Below the pieces are notes generated by a model. That model ran no database searches, was not told the origin of the DNA, and worked only from the letters and a program-made list of their open reading frames with translations. Positions 1-9,466 of a DNA stretch of 64,000 bases are shown piece by piece. Each line of letters begins with the position of its first letter. The stretch's first letter is position 1. Source of the stretch: Thiomicrospira sp. WB1 (GTDB lineage: Bacteria; Pseudomonadota; Gammaproteobacteria; Thiomicrospirales; Thiomicrospiraceae); assembly GCF_001507535.1 (NCBI RefSeq), contig NZ_LQBN01000004.1, forward strand, positions 186,001 through 250,000, in the 5' to 3' direction. The position numbers and the translations under genes are program-made.

Positions 1-1
1 C

Positions 2-3000
2 ATCACCGATGCTTCCGGGCGCACCCTGTCGGGCCAGACCACCGAAGCGTTTTACAATGCCGTGGCCCACGCCAACCCTCTGTCGGTGGGCCTGAACTGT
101 GCCCTGGGGCCGGAAGAGCTGCGCCGTTATGTGGGCGAACTCAGCCGCGTCTGTGAAGCCTATGTGTCGATCCACCCCAATGCGGGCCTGCCCAATGAAT
201 TCGGTGAATACGACGAAAGCCCCGAACAGATGGCGCACGAAATTGCGATCTGGGCGGAAAAAGGCTGGATCAACATCATCGGCGGCTGCTGCGGCACCAC
301 GCCTGACCACATCGCTGCCTTTACCCAGGCGATGAAAGACCACACCCCACGTGCCCTGCCCGAAATCGCCCCCGCCTGTCGTCTATCAGGGCTCGAGCCG
401 CTTAACATTGACGAGGACAGCCTGTTTATCAATGTGGGCGAGCGCAACAACGTCACCGGTTCGGCCAAATTCAAGCGCCTGATCATCGAAGACAACTTTG
501 ATGAAGCCATCGACATCGCGGTCAAACAGGTGGAAGACGGCGCGCAGGTGATCGATGTCAACATGGACGAAGGCATGCTCGATGCCAAAGCCTGCATGGT
601 CAAATTCCTCAACCTGTTGGCCAGTGAACCCGACGCTTCGCGCGTGCCGATTATGATCGACTCGTCCAAATGGGAAGTGATCGAGGCCGGACTCAAATGC
701 ATTCAGGGCAAAGGCATCGTCAACTCCATCTCGCTCAAGGAAGGCGAAGACGCCTTCATGAAACAAGCCAAGCTGGTTCGCGACTATGGCGCGGCGGCGA
801 TCATTATGGCGTTTGACGAAGACGGTCAGGCCGACACGCTCAAGCGCAAAATCGAAATCTGCGAACGCTCCTACCGCGTGCTGGTGGACAAGGTCGGCTT
901 TCCGCCGCAGGACATCATTTTCGATCCCAATATTTTTGCCGTGGCCACCGGGATCGAAGAACACAACCGCTATGGCCTCGACTTTATTGAGGCAGTGCGC
1001 TGGATCAAACAGAACCTGCCTTACGCCAAGGTCTCCGGCGGTGTGTCCAATGTGTCCTTTTCCTTTCGTGGCAACAACCCGGTGCGTGAAGCGATTCACT
1101 CGGTGTTTCTGTACTATGCGATCAAAGAAGGCATGGACATGGGCATCGTCAACGCCGGACAGATGGCGATTTATGATGAAGTGCCGGTCAAACTGCGCGA
1201 CGCGGTCGAAGACGTGGTCCTCAACAAAGATCCGGAAGCCGGCGAACGCCTGCTCGAAATCGCCGAAGAATACCGAGGCGATGGTCAGGCCGCCAGCAAG
1301 GAAACCGATATTGCCTGGCGCGAAAACACCGTGGAAAAACGCCTGGAACATGCGCTGATCAAAGGCATCACCGATTACATTGAAGACGACACCGAAGAGG
1401 CCTATCAAAAACTGGGCGCGCCGATCAATGTGATCGAAGGCCCGCTCATGGACGGCATGAACATCGTCGGCGACCTGTTCGGGTCGGGCAAAATGTTCCT
1501 GCCGCAGGTGGTCAAATCGGCGCGCGTGATGAAACGGGCCGTGGCCTATCTCGACCCTTACCTGCAGGCGGAAAAAGCCGAAGGCCAGGTCAAAGGCAAA
1601 ATCGTGCTCGCCACCGTCAAGGGCGATGTGCACGACATCGGCAAAAACATCGTCGGCATCGTCTTGCAGTGCAACAACTTTGAGGTGATCGATCTGGGCG
1701 TCATGGTCCCGGCCGAAGACATTCTCGACGCCGCCGAAAAAGAAAACGCCAATGTGGTGGGCTTAAGCGGCCTGATCACGCCCTCACTGGAAGAAATGGT
1801 CAATGTCGCCAAACAGATGCAGGAGCGCGGCATGCAAGTGCCCCTGCTGATCGGCGGGGCCACCACCTCCAAAGCGCACACCGCGGTCAAAATCGAACCG
1901 CAGTACGACCATCCGGTGGTGTACGTCAAAGACGCCTCCCGCGCCGTGGGCGTGGCGCAAAGCCTGATTTCACATGACAAAAAAGCGGCGTTTGCCGACA
2001 AAATCCGCGCCGAATACGCCGAGGTGCGCGAAGCGCGCAAAGCCCGCGCCAAAGAGGTCAAGCGGGTATCGATCAAACAGGCGCGTCAGAATCCAGCCCT
2101 GAAAACACTGGACGACCAGGCCTGGTCAGATTTCACGCCGGTCAAGCCAAGCTTTTTGGGGGTCAAGGTACTGGAAGACTTCCCGCTGGAAACCCTGCTG
2201 GAACGGTTTGACTGGTCGCCCTTTTTCCAGGCCTGGGAATTGCACGGCAAATACCCCCGCATTCTGGACGACAAGGTCGTGGGCGAAGAAGCCAAAAAGG
2301 TCTTTGCCGATGCTCAGGCCATGCTCAAACAGATTATGAACGAAAAATGGCTCACCGCCAAAGCCGTCTATGGCTTTTACCCCGCCAACCGCGTGGGCGA
2401 CGACATTGAGGTCTACACCGACGACACCCGCAGCGAAGTCTTGACCCGCTTTCATCATCTGCGCCAGCAGGCGGAGAAAAAGCGCGGCGGGGCCAACAAC
2501 TGCCTGTCCGATTTCATCGCCCCCAAAGACAGCGGTGTGGCGGATTACATCGGGTTCTTTGCGGTCACCGCGGGCATCGGCATCGACGAGCATGTGGCCC
2601 GGTTCGAGGCCGCACACGACGACTACCATGCAATCATGCTCAAGGCACTGGCGGACCGCTTTGCCGAAGCCTTTGCCGAGGCCCTGCATGAACGGGTCCG
2701 TAAGCAGGATTGGGGCTATGCCCCGGATGAGACGCTGGACAACGATGACCTGATTCGCGAGCGGTATCAGGGCATTCGTCCGGCCGCGGGTTACCCGGCC
2801 TGCCCCGACCACACCGAAAAAGGCATCTTGTGGGATCTGTTGCAGCCGGATGAACGCATTGGGCTCGAGATCACCGAATCCTTTGCCATGACGCCGACCG
2901 CGGCCGTCTCCGGCACCTACTTTGCCCATCCCGACAGCCGCTACTTCGGCGTCGGGTCCATCGGTCGTGATCAGGTCGAAGACTATGCCGAGCGCAAAGG

Positions 3001-3073
3001 CTGGACCTTTGCCGAGACCGAAAAATGGCTGGCCCCGAACCTGGGCTATGACCCTGAAGATTTTGCCAATTAA
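2..3073 (+). CDS. metH: Cobalamin-dependent methionine synthase, 5' end cut by window
   Basis: MetH transfers the methyl group of methyltetrahydrofolate to homocysteine through cobalamin, in the cytoplasm. The frame is open from base 2 with no start, so about 200 residues of the usual ~1220 are missing and 1023 are visible. Visible in order: the end of the homocysteine domain with zinc ligands GLNCALG (about 86-109) and GGCCGTTP (281-304); the pterin-binding barrel; the cap; the cobalamin domain with GDVHDIG (1621-1641), whose His is the lower cobalt ligand; and the activation domain with [12 protein letters not shown] for S-adenosylmethionine. Two copies of the AGGCCT palindrome lie in this gene, one in the linker before the activation domain. 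A GTG at 62 is internal, not the start. Confidence 0.97.
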   Translation: MTDASGRTLSGQTTEAFYNAVAHANPLSVGLNCALGPEELRRYVGELSRVCEAYVSIHPNAGLPNEFGEYDESPEQMAHEIAIWAEKGWINIIGGCCGTTPDHIAAFTQAMKDHTPRALPEIAPACRLSGLEPLNIDEDSLFINVGERNNVTGSAKFKRLIIEDNFDEAIDIAVKQVEDGAQVIDVNMDEGMLDAKACMVKFLNLLASEPDASRVPIMIDSSKWEVIEAGLKCIQGKGIVNSISLKEGEDAFMKQAKLVRDYGAAAIIMAFDEDGQADTLKRKIEICERSYRVLVDKVGFPPQDIIFDPNIFAVATGIEEHNRYGLDFIEAVRWIKQNLPYAKVSGGVSNVSFSFRGNNPVREAIHSVFLYYAIKEGMDMGIVNAGQMAIYDEVPVKLRDAVEDVVLNKDPEAGERLLEIAEEYRGDGQAASKETDIAWRENTVEKRLEHALIKGITDYIEDDTEEAYQKLGAPINVIEGPLMDGMNIVGDLFGSGKMFLPQVVKSARVMKRAVAYLDPYLQAEKAEGQVKGKIVLATVKGDVHDIGKNIVGIVLQCNNFEVIDLGVMVPAEDILDAAEKENANVVGLSGLITPSLEEMVNVAKQMQERGMQVPLLIGGATTSKAHTAVKIEPQYDHPVVYVKDASRAVGVAQSLISHDKKAAFADKIRAEYAEVREARKARAKEVKRVSIKQARQNPALKTLDDQAWSDFTPVKPSFLGVKVLEDFPLETLLERFDWSPFFQAWELHGKYPRILDDKVVGEEAKKVFADAQAMLKQIMNEKWLTAKAVYGFYPANRVGDDIEVYTDDTRSEVLTRFHHLRQQAEKKRGGANNCLSDFIAPKDSGVADYIGFFAVTAGIGIDEHVARFEAAHDDYHAIMLKALADRFAEAFAEALHERVRKQDWGYAPDETLDNDDLIRERYQGIRPAAGYPACPDHTEKGILWDLLQPDERIGLEITESFAMTPTAAVSGTYFAHPDSRYFGVGSIGRDQVEDYAERKGWTFAETEKWLAPNLGYDPEDFAN
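2115..2126. repeat. ACCAGGCCTGGT palindrome inside metH
   Basis: Full 12-bp copy, flanked G and C so that 14 bp are palindromic. It is read as Asp-Gln-Ala-Trp in the linker before the activation domain. Confidence 0.85.
2227..2236. repeat. CCAGGCCTGG core inside metH
   Basis: Ten-bp core after a run of T. It is read as Gln-Ala-Trp in metH, about 100 bp after the previous copy. Confidence 0.7.
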
Positions 3074-3088
3074 TCAAAAGCGACCCTC

Positions 3089-3376
3089 ATGAAAAAACGT
3101 CTGCAACAACTCGCCGCGCCCATTTTGACACCACTGGAGCAGTCAGAGGGGGCCTACCATTACAGCCCGTCCCACCGCAAGGTCCTTAAAATCATGGGAT
3201 TTTTGTTTGTGATACTCGGCGGTGTGGGACTTTATTTTTCCCTGCTTGCTGACATTCTGGCGGGCCTGTTTCCGGTGATTCTGTTTACCGGCATTGGCCT
3301 GCTGTGCCTGATTGTGGGCTATCTGGGCAGCGACAAAGCCGTGGCCAAACTCTGGCGCAATCGCCAGGAAAGCTAA
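3089..3376 (+). CDS. Small two-helix membrane protein, unknown function
   Basis: A 95-residue protein I do not recognise. Its N-terminal ~33 residues are polar with a basic start, followed by two hydrophobic segments at about 34-54 and 58-80 and a short basic tail ending NRQES. That is the shape of a small inner-membrane hairpin protein. It starts 15 bp after the metH stop with no clear ribosome binding site, so translation may be coupled to metH. Coding status rests on the clean hydrophobic pattern and the tight spacing. Confidence 0.65.
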   Translation: MKKRLQQLAAPILTPLEQSEGAYHYSPSHRKVLKIMGFLFVILGGVGLYFSLLADILAGLFPVILFTGIGLLCLIVGYLGSDKAVAKLWRNRQES

Positions 3377-3408
3377 CCCGCCGCCTTCACCTTTGCCAGC
3401 CACTGCGT

Positions 3409-3432
3409 TTGCGCCAGTGCGCAACCGGTTGC
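3409..3432. other. Two overlapping inverted repeats after the small membrane gene
   Basis: TTGCGC-CAGT-GCGCAA (3409-3424) overlaps the perfect palindrome GCAACCGGTTGC (3421-3432). They cannot form together. No T run follows, so this is not a convincing intrinsic terminator. Confidence 0.35.
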
Positions 3433-3457
3433 AGTCGACTAAAAATTAGCCTAGACT
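3429..3457 (+). promoter_or_regulatory. Predicted promoter of the tro-type metal transport operon
   Basis: A -35 hexamer TTGCAG (3429-3434) and a -10 hexamer TAGACT (3452-3457) are separated by 17 bp. Transcription would start near 3464, giving a leader of about 67 nt before the binding-protein gene. The operator below covers the -10. Confidence 0.5.
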
Positions 3458-3459
3458 AA
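3446..3459. promoter_or_regulatory. DtxR/MntR-type operator candidate
   Basis: TTAGCCTAGACTAA is a 14-bp palindrome with one mismatched pair. It contains TTAGCCTA, the centre of the classical DtxR consensus, followed by CTAA. It overlaps the predicted -10 of the metal transport operon, whose last regulatory gene encodes a DtxR-family protein, so autogenous metal-dependent repression is likely. Confidence 0.55.
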
Positions 3460-3530
3460 ACATTAAATTAGATCGTCCTACCGGGCGCACTCATGTTGTG
3501 CGCGCAATGAACGCAATGAGAGGTTGCCAC

Positions 3531-4469
3531 ATGCCCCGTTTCTCGACCCGTCTGCCGAACCTGACTCAACCGCTTGCCATCCTTGGCCTGATGCTGAGTG
3601 CTTTTCTGACCAGCCCTCTGGCTCAGGCCCAACTGAAAGTCACGGCCACAACGGGCATGATCGCTGATCTGGTGACAAACATTGCCCAAGACAACGCGCA
3701 GGTTCAGGCGCTGATGGGCGTGGGGGTGGACCCGCATCTTTACAAAGCGACTCAGGGCGACATTCGCAAACTCAGCCGGGCCGACATCATCTTTTACAAC
3801 GGGCTGCACCTTGAAGGCAAAATGCAGCCCATTTTCGAAAAAATGAAACGCCGCCAGACCGTGGTCGCCGTCACCGAAGACCTGCCAGAAAAACACCTGA
3901 TTCCCTACGATGCGCTGCATGATCCCCATGTCTGGTTTGATGTCAGCCTGTGGCAGATGGCCGCACAAAAAGTGGCGGCCACGCTTTCGGCCAAAGACCC
4001 GGCCAATGCCGACAGCTACCAGAAAAATTTGCGCATGTATCAACAACAACTGGCGCAACTGGACCAATGGGTGCGCGCCCAGATCGACGAGATTCCAGAA
4101 GGCAAACGGGTACTGATCACCGCACACGATGCCTTCGGCTATTTCGGCAAGGCATACGGTCTGGAAGTCATGGGGTTGCAGGGCATCAGCACGGCCGGTG
4201 AATTTGGCCTGCAGGACATTAAACACCTCAAGGACATCATTGTGGAACGCGATATTCAGGCGGTGTTTGTCGAAACCAGCGTCTCGCCCAAATTCATCCA
4301 ATCCCTCGTCCAGGGGGTTCAGGCCGAAGGTAAAAACGTTCAGGTCGGGGGCGAACTCTATTCCGACGCCATGGGCGCCGAAGGCTCGGGCGCTGAAACG
4401 TATCTCAAGATGGTTCGCCACAATGTGCGCACCATCCGTGACGGACTGCTGGGAGCCATTCATGAGTAA
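3531..4469 (+). CDS. troA: Metal ABC transporter substrate-binding protein, TroA-like
   Basis: Periplasmic cluster A-I binding protein that would deliver Mn, Zn or Fe to the permease encoded downstream. The ATG at 3531 has AGAGG eight bases upstream and gives a typical signal peptide ending near AQA (residues 31-33). An upstream GTG at 3498 is less likely. The 312-residue protein shows the four family ligands: His69 (DPHLY), His133 (DPHVW), His199 (HDAFGYF) and Asp279 (YSDAM). This His-His-His-Asp set and spacing match TroA rather than the His-His-Glu-Asp of manganese-specific PsaA. Its stop overlaps the start of the ATPase gene. Metal specificity is not settled by sequence. Confidence 0.92.
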   Translation: MPRFSTRLPNLTQPLAILGLMLSAFLTSPLAQAQLKVTATTGMIADLVTNIAQDNAQVQALMGVGVDPHLYKATQGDIRKLSRADIIFYNGLHLEGKMQPIFEKMKRRQTVVAVTEDLPEKHLIPYDALHDPHVWFDVSLWQMAAQKVAATLSAKDPANADSYQKNLRMYQQQLAQLDQWVRAQIDEIPEGKRVLITAHDAFGYFGKAYGLEVMGLQGISTAGEFGLQDIKHLKDIIVERDIQAVFVETSVSPKFIQSLVQGVQAEGKNVQVGGELYSDAMGAEGSGAETYLKMVRHNVRTIRDGLLGAIHE

Positions 4470-5247
4470 CCAACCGCCGCTCAAGGTCGATCAGCTTTCG
4501 ATCCGTTACCACCACAAGCCGGTGCTCACGGATGTGAGTTTTGAAATCCCGCCCGGCCAAACCGTGGCCATTGTGGGCCCCAACGGCGCGGGCAAATCCT
4601 CCTTGCTCAAGGGCATTATGAACCTCACGCCCGCGATACAGGGCAAGGTGCAATTTTACGGTCGTACATTGGAGGAAAAACGCCTGACCACCGCCTATGT
4701 GCCTCAGCGCGAGGAAATCGACTGGGATTTTCCCATCAATGTGATGGATGTGGTGCTGATGGGGCGCCACGGCCAACTCAAATTCTGGCAGCGCCCCAGC
4801 CGATGCGACCGCCAGATTGCCGAGCAGGCGCTCAAGGACCTGAAAATGTGGGACTTCCGTGACCGCCAGATTGCTCAACTTTCCGGTGGGCAGCAACAAC
4901 GCGTGTTTCTGGCGCGTGCGCTGGCGCAACAGGCCAGTCTTTACCTGATGGACGAGCCCTTTGCGGGGGTCGATGTGGCCACAGAAAAAACCATTATCGA
5001 GCTGTTCAAACAACTCAAAGCCAAAGGCAACACCGTGGTCTGCGTCCACCACGACCTCAACACCGTCGGCGAATACTTTGACCACGTGATTTTGATCAAC
5101 GCACGTCTGATTGCCGCTGGCCCGGCGCACCAGGTTCTGACCCAGGCCAACCTCAACAAAACCTATGGCGGTCGCCTGTCCCTGCTCAACGACCTCACGG
5201 AGCAGATGTACCGCAGCCGCCTCGATAACGCTCACCCAGGCGACTAA
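4462..5247 (+). CDS. troB: Metal ABC transporter ATP-binding protein, TroB-like
   Basis: Cytoplasmic ATPase subunit of the metal importer, 261 residues. Walker A GPNGAGKSS (39-47), Q-loop region YVPQRE, signature LSGGQQQR, Walker B LYLMDEPF and H-loop VHHDL are all intact. The ATG at 4462 overlaps the binding-protein stop by 8 bp, which implies translational coupling. The frame is open further upstream, but those residues resemble no ABC protein. The permease gene starts 6 bp after this stop. Confidence 0.93.
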   Translation: MSNQPPLKVDQLSIRYHHKPVLTDVSFEIPPGQTVAIVGPNGAGKSSLLKGIMNLTPAIQGKVQFYGRTLEEKRLTTAYVPQREEIDWDFPINVMDVVLMGRHGQLKFWQRPSRCDRQIAEQALKDLKMWDFRDRQIAQLSGGQQQRVFLARALAQQASLYLMDEPFAGVDVATEKTIIELFKQLKAKGNTVVCVHHDLNTVGEYFDHVILINARLIAAGPAHQVLTQANLNKTYGGRLSLLNDLTEQMYRSRLDNAHPGD

Positions 5248-5253
5248 GGCGCG

Positions 5254-6615
5254 ATGATGAACGGTTTCGAACCTTACAATGACCCCGGCTTTTTGGCCCA
5301 GGCCTGGCAACAATTGGGGGTCTTCTGGTCCTTTGACGACATGAACGCCACCTGGGTGCTGGTCGGCAGCCTGCTGTTGGGCATGAGCGCCTCCGTGATC
5401 GGCGCCTTTGCGTTTCTACGCAAACGCTCCCTGCTGGGCGATGCGCTCGCGCATGCGGCCCTACCCGGTGTGATGATGGCGTTTTTGCTCAGCGGCAGTC
5501 GGGACGCGGAAATCATTTTTGCGGGGGCACTCGTCTCCAGTCTGCTCGGGTTCTGGCTGATCGACTGGCTCCCCAAAAACACCAAAATCAAACCCGATGC
5601 CGCGCTGGCCATCACCCTGTCATTTTTCTTTGCGCTGGGCCTGATGCTGCTCTCCTACATCCAAAACACCAGCCTGCCCGATAAAAGCGGACTGGATAAA
5701 TTACTGTTCGGCCAGGCCGCCGCCATCACCTCAAACGACATTGACCTGCTGCTTTATGTCACCACCCTGGTCCTGGTGACGGTGGTGGTGTTTTTTCAGA
5801 AATTTCGGCTGATTGCCTTCAATCGTGTGTATGCGGAAACGCTGGGCGTGCCGGTACGCTTTTACGAAGTGGTGCTGGCCATTCTGATCGTGCTCTCAGT
5901 GGTGGTCGGTCTGCAACTGGTCGGGGTGGTGCTCATGGCCGCGATCCTGCTCACGCCGATTGCCGCCGCCCGTTTCTGGAGTCACCAGTTAAGCCACCTA
6001 TTAACGCTGGCGGCTTTGTTTGGCGCTTTAAGTGCCTCGCTGGGCGCTCAGATTTCCTATGTCGCGCCCGCCATGCCCACAGGGCCCTGGATTGTGGTCA
6101 GTCTGTCGCTGTTGTTTTTTATCAGTTTCATTTTTGCCCCAAGACAGGGGCTGATCAAACGCTATCTGGACGACCGAGCGCTCAAACAACGCGTCATTCA
6201 GGAAAACATTCTGCGCACCCTCTACAAGCTGCTCGAGCGCTCGCACTTTCAGCGCAACGGCTTCAGTCTGGCTGAGATCACCGAACTGCGCTCAATGTCA
6301 GGTACGGAACTGAGAAACCGCCTGGCAGAAATGGTTCGCCGAGGCTGGGTGAAACAGAACCGACAACAATACGCCCTGAGCGAAAAAGGCCTTTTGAAAG
6401 CGGTGAAACTGACCCGACGTCACCGTTTATGGGAAAGCTATCTGAGTCAGCACGCCGACATGACCTCGGATCAGGTGCATCAACAGGCAGAGCGCATCGA
6501 GCATATTCTCAACCGGGAACAGGAAGAGCAGATCGTGGCCGAGCTGATGGAACACTTTGACCCCCATGGCGCGCCCATTCCCGGCTTGTCGGACAATCAG
6601 GGGCACCCTTCATGA
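5254..6615 (+). CDS. troC: Metal ABC permease fused to a C-terminal DtxR-like domain
   Basis: Inner-membrane permease of 453 residues. Residues 1 to about 290 form a multi-helix ABC-3 permease with the RKRSLLGDALAHA motif near helix 2. Residues about 310-453 are soluble and resemble the winged-helix and metal-binding/dimerisation parts of DtxR proteins (RHRLWESYL, EHFDPHGAPIP), without the FeoA/SH3-like tail. The stand-alone regulator in this operon has the matching string THDPHGSPIP. Such fusions occur in TroC-like permeases. The tail may sense metal or gate transport, but that is inference. Two ATG codons lie in tandem at 5254 and 5257. The stop overlaps the next ATG. Confidence 0.88.
   Translation: MMNGFEPYNDPGFLAQAWQQLGVFWSFDDMNATWVLVGSLLLGMSASVIGAFAFLRKRSLLGDALAHAALPGVMMAFLLSGSRDAEIIFAGALVSSLLGFWLIDWLPKNTKIKPDAALAITLSFFFALGLMLLSYIQNTSLPDKSGLDKLLFGQAAAITSNDIDLLLYVTTLVLVTVVVFFQKFRLIAFNRVYAETLGVPVRFYEVVLAILIVLSVVVGLQLVGVVLMAAILLTPIAAARFWSHQLSHLLTLAALFGALSASLGAQISYVAPAMPTGPWIVVSLSLLFFISFIFAPRQGLIKRYLDDRALKQRVIQENILRTLYKLLERSHFQRNGFSLAEITELRSMSGTELRNRLAEMVRRGWVKQNRQQYALSEKGLLKAVKLTRRHRLWESYLSQHADMTSDQVHQQAERIEHILNREQEEQIVAELMEHFDPHGAPIPGLSDNQGHPS
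5298..5307. repeat. CCAGGCCTGG core inside the permease gene
   Basis: Ten-bp core read as Gln-Ala-Trp near the N-terminus of the TroC-like permease, before the first membrane helix. Confidence 0.65.
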
Positions 6616-7547
6616 GCACGCTGTTTCAATCATTCAACCTGTCTGACTGGGTATTGGATCTGTGGATACTGGCCACCGCCAGTCTGGTAGCGGCCGCGTG
6701 TGCCCTGGTCGGAGTGTTTCTGATTCTACGCCGTCAGGCCCTGATGGGCGATGCCATCTCACATTCCGTCCTGCTGGGCATTGTGCTGGCGTATCTGATC
6801 TCCGGCACCAACGCTTTATGGGTGATGCTCCTGGGTGCGGTGATCATCGGTCTGGTCACCGCCTGGCTGTCCGAAACCCTGCATAAAGTCAGCCGGTTAC
6901 AGAGTGATGCCAGCATCGGCATTGTCTTTACCCTGTTTTTTTCCATCGGGGTGATTCTGGTATCGCTCTACACCGGTCAAATCGATCTGGATCAGGAGTG
7001 CGTCCTTTATGGGGAAATTGCCTTTGTGCCGTTTGACACTGTGATCTGGGGCGACATGGAAACCGGCACCGACCTCGGGCCGCGCGCATTCTGGCTGATT
7101 CTGATTGTCTTTGCGGTCGTTTTGATCAGCCTGCTGGTCGGGTTTGAACGCTTGAAAACCGTCACCTTTCACCCGAGTCTGGCGGTGTCGCTGGGGATCA
7201 ACATTACCTTTTGGCATTATTTTCTGATGACACTGGTGTCCATGACCACCGTCGCCTCGTTTGACGCCGTCGGCGCCATCCTGGTGGTGGCCTTGCTGAT
7301 CATCCCGGCTGCCACGGCCTACTTGCTGGCCCGCTCTTTGAAAACCATGCTGTGGTTGGCCGTCGCCTATTCTCAAATGGCTGTCTGGCTGGGCTACGCC
7401 ATCGCCTTCTGGCTCAACAGCGCCATTGCCGCTGCCATTGCGGTCAGCGCCGGATTACTGATGGGACTCACCCTTGTGTTGATACAGCTGAGCAAACAGT
7501 ACCATAAACGGACTCATGCACATCCATTGCGTCAGATCAAGGATTAA
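6612..7547 (+). CDS. troD: Metal ABC transporter permease, TroD-like
   Basis: Second permease subunit, 311 residues. It has about eight hydrophobic segments and the family motif RRQALMGDAISHS after helix 2. It starts with ATG at 6612, overlapping the first permease stop by four bases (ATGA). Unlike its partner it has no DtxR-like tail and ends in a short basic segment. Two different permeases in one operon indicate a heterodimeric channel, as in TroCD. The regulator gene follows after 5 bp. Confidence 0.92.
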   Translation: MSTLFQSFNLSDWVLDLWILATASLVAAACALVGVFLILRRQALMGDAISHSVLLGIVLAYLISGTNALWVMLLGAVIIGLVTAWLSETLHKVSRLQSDASIGIVFTLFFSIGVILVSLYTGQIDLDQECVLYGEIAFVPFDTVIWGDMETGTDLGPRAFWLILIVFAVVLISLLVGFERLKTVTFHPSLAVSLGINITFWHYFLMTLVSMTTVASFDAVGAILVVALLIIPAATAYLLARSLKTMLWLAVAYSQMAVWLGYAIAFWLNSAIAAAIAVSAGLLMGLTLVLIQLSKQYHKRTHAHPLRQIKD

Positions 7548-7552
7548 CCCTT

Positions 7553-8272
7553 ATGCCTCGCCCCTCTGCCACAGTCAAAACAGCCCCGTCTCGCGCGTGG
7601 GAAGATTACCTGAAAATCATTTATAAGCTGGAAAGCCTCACTCCGGCGAACAAAGGCGTGCAGACCAAAGACCTGGCCGAGCGACTGGCGGTCTCCAAAG
7701 CATCGGTGACCAACATGCTTAAAAAACTGGCCGAGGAAGCTCTGATTCAGCACGAACCCTATTACGGCGTCAGACTCACCGATTCAGGCCGGAAAATTGC
7801 CATGAAGATGATCCGCAACCACCGCATTCTGGAAAGTTACCTGGTGGCCCGCCTGGGCTACTCCTGGGATGAAGTGGACGAAGAGGCCGAGACCCTCGAG
7901 CACTTTCTGTCAGACAAACTGGTGGACCGGATGTGGAATGATCTGGGCCAGCCCACGCATGACCCCCACGGCTCTCCGATTCCGGATGTGGATGGTCATA
8001 TTGAAAACAAGCCGCTGCCGGCTTTGTCTCATCTGGAACACAATACACCGGTGCGGGTTGCACGCATCAAAAACCGTTCGCCCGAAGAACTGCGTTATCT
8101 GGCGTCGATCGGTCTGCATCTTGGCAGTCGTATCGTGGTCAAAAACCAGGCGCCATTTAATGGTCCCCTGCTGATCGAAATCGACGGCGCGCAACTGCAT
8201 GCTCTGGATCATCGCATGGGACTGGCCATTCACGTCACCCCCGCCCACGAGGCCGATTCACCGCATGTCTGA
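7553..8272 (+). CDS. troR: DtxR-family metal-dependent repressor, TroR/MntR-like
   Basis: A 239-residue cytoplasmic repressor. Order: winged helix (about 18-80, with DLAERLAVSKASVTNML), metal-binding and dimerisation domain (RNHRILESYL, EAETLEHFLS), then a C-terminal FeoA/SH3-like domain (about 160-235). Being last of the transport genes, it probably represses this operon through the TTAGCCTA-type site at 3446-3459 when metal is sufficient. The order binding protein, ATPase, two permeases, regulator matches the treponemal troABCDR operon. Whether Mn, Fe or Zn is the corepressor is not decided by the visible residues. Confidence 0.9.
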   Translation: MPRPSATVKTAPSRAWEDYLKIIYKLESLTPANKGVQTKDLAERLAVSKASVTNMLKKLAEEALIQHEPYYGVRLTDSGRKIAMKMIRNHRILESYLVARLGYSWDEVDEEAETLEHFLSDKLVDRMWNDLGQPTHDPHGSPIPDVDGHIENKPLPALSHLEHNTPVRVARIKNRSPEELRYLASIGLHLGSRIVVKNQAPFNGPLLIEIDGAQLHALDHRMGLAIHVTPAHEADSPHV

Positions 8273-9314
8273 GCAAACATTGCATGCATCGCTCTTAACC
8301 GAAACGGCGCATCTATTGCCCCTGATTCGCCGGGATGCCCCAGTCGCGGAACAGCAGGGCCATCTGACCGAGGCGGTTTTGCAGGCGCTCTATCAACTCG
8401 ACCTGTTTCGGCTCTTCGTCTCGCCGCGTTATCAGGGACTCGGTGCCGATCTGCCCACCTCTCTGAATGTGTTCGAGCTTATCGCCTCAGCCGACGGAGC
8501 CACCGGCTGGTTGGTGATGATCGGTGCCGGAGGTGGGCTCTTTTCCGGCTTTTTACCCGCCGAGACGGCGGCGTCGATCTTTCAATCCAATCGTTCGGTG
8601 ATTGCCGGGTCGGGCATGGCCGGTGGCACCGCAATACCGATCCGAAACGGCTATCGGATCAGCGGCCGCTGGCCCTACGCCAGCGGGGCTTACCACGCCA
8701 CCACCTTTACCGCCAACTGCACCCAGGGGGCGGACAAACCACTGCTGTCCGTGGCCATGCCTGCCGAGGCCGTCATCCGACACGACACCTGGCGCGCCAT
8801 CGGCCTTCAGGCCACCGGCAGCCACGACTTCAGTGTGAACAACCTTTCGATCCCGGCTCAGGCGACCTTTTCGCTGGAAGCGACCCCCTATCTGAATGAA
8901 CCGATTTATCATTGCCCGCTGGACACACTGGCGCATGCATCGTTTCTCAGTGTGGCGCTGGGGCTTGTCAAATCGGCCCTGAACGCGTTTGAACAATCTT
9001 TTTCCTTGTTGCCTTCCGACCCGCGCTACCAGGCCTGGGTAGACGTTCATACCCACTGGCAGACCAACCGAAAGGCGTTTTATCATCAGGTGGAAAAACT
9101 CTGGCACAGCCTGACCACGCAGCAAGGACTGACGCCAACCGACCGCTTCCTTTTTTACCAGGCCTGCCTGGTCTGGCTGGAAGACGGCCTGACAGGGGTG
9201 GATCAGTTAAAACGGCATGCGGGCATGATGGCGATTCGCCCCGATTCCGACTTCGGGCGGGCCTGGCGCGACCTGCAGACCCTCAGCCAGCATGCCCTGC
9301 TGGCACCGCGCTGA
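8265..9314 (+). CDS. Acyl-CoA dehydrogenase-like flavoprotein of unknown substrate
   Basis: A 349-residue protein with the acyl-CoA dehydrogenase fold: N-terminal helical part, a beta part with GSGMAGGTAIP, GYRISGRWPYASGA and ATGSHDF, and a C-terminal helical bundle. It resembles the branch near HpaB-type and DszC-like flavin monooxygenases more than fatty-acid dehydrogenases, but no substrate can be read. The ATG at 8265 overlaps the regulator stop by 8 bp, so it is probably translated as the last gene of the metal operon, which is an odd partner. Two AGGCCT-motif copies are in its C-terminal half. Confidence 0.8.
   Translation: MSEQTLHASLLTETAHLLPLIRRDAPVAEQQGHLTEAVLQALYQLDLFRLFVSPRYQGLGADLPTSLNVFELIASADGATGWLVMIGAGGGLFSGFLPAETAASIFQSNRSVIAGSGMAGGTAIPIRNGYRISGRWPYASGAYHATTFTANCTQGADKPLLSVAMPAEAVIRHDTWRAIGLQATGSHDFSVNNLSIPAQATFSLEATPYLNEPIYHCPLDTLAHASFLSVALGLVKSALNAFEQSFSLLPSDPRYQAWVDVHTHWQTNRKAFYHQVEKLWHSLTTQQGLTPTDRFLFYQACLVWLEDGLTGVDQLKRHAGMMAIRPDSDFGRAWRDLQTLSQHALLAPR
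9029..9038. repeat. CCAGGCCTGG core inside the acyl-CoA dehydrogenase-like gene
   Basis: Ten-bp core preceded by A. It is read as Tyr-Gln-Ala-Trp. Confidence 0.65.
9157..9166. repeat. One-sided ACCAGGCCTG copy with T-rich flank
   Basis: Preceded by six T, like the intergenic copies, although it is inside a gene and read as Tyr-Gln-Ala-Cys. Confidence 0.55.
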
Positions 9315-9466
9315 CCCCATAGCAGAGCCATCGTGATCTTCGTTAAATTAAATGCTCTGATACCCCATAATATTATTTTATGGTTAGACAAAAAAGCTCT
9401 TTTTGCAGTCGTGACCACGGCCTTTTAAAATAAGTTTTCATTCACCGAATTAAATAAGAAACGCGT

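Noticed and set aside
386-1633. Long open frame on the minus strand opposite metH
   Set aside because: It mirrors metH codons, has no ribosome binding site or known motif, and metH is certain.
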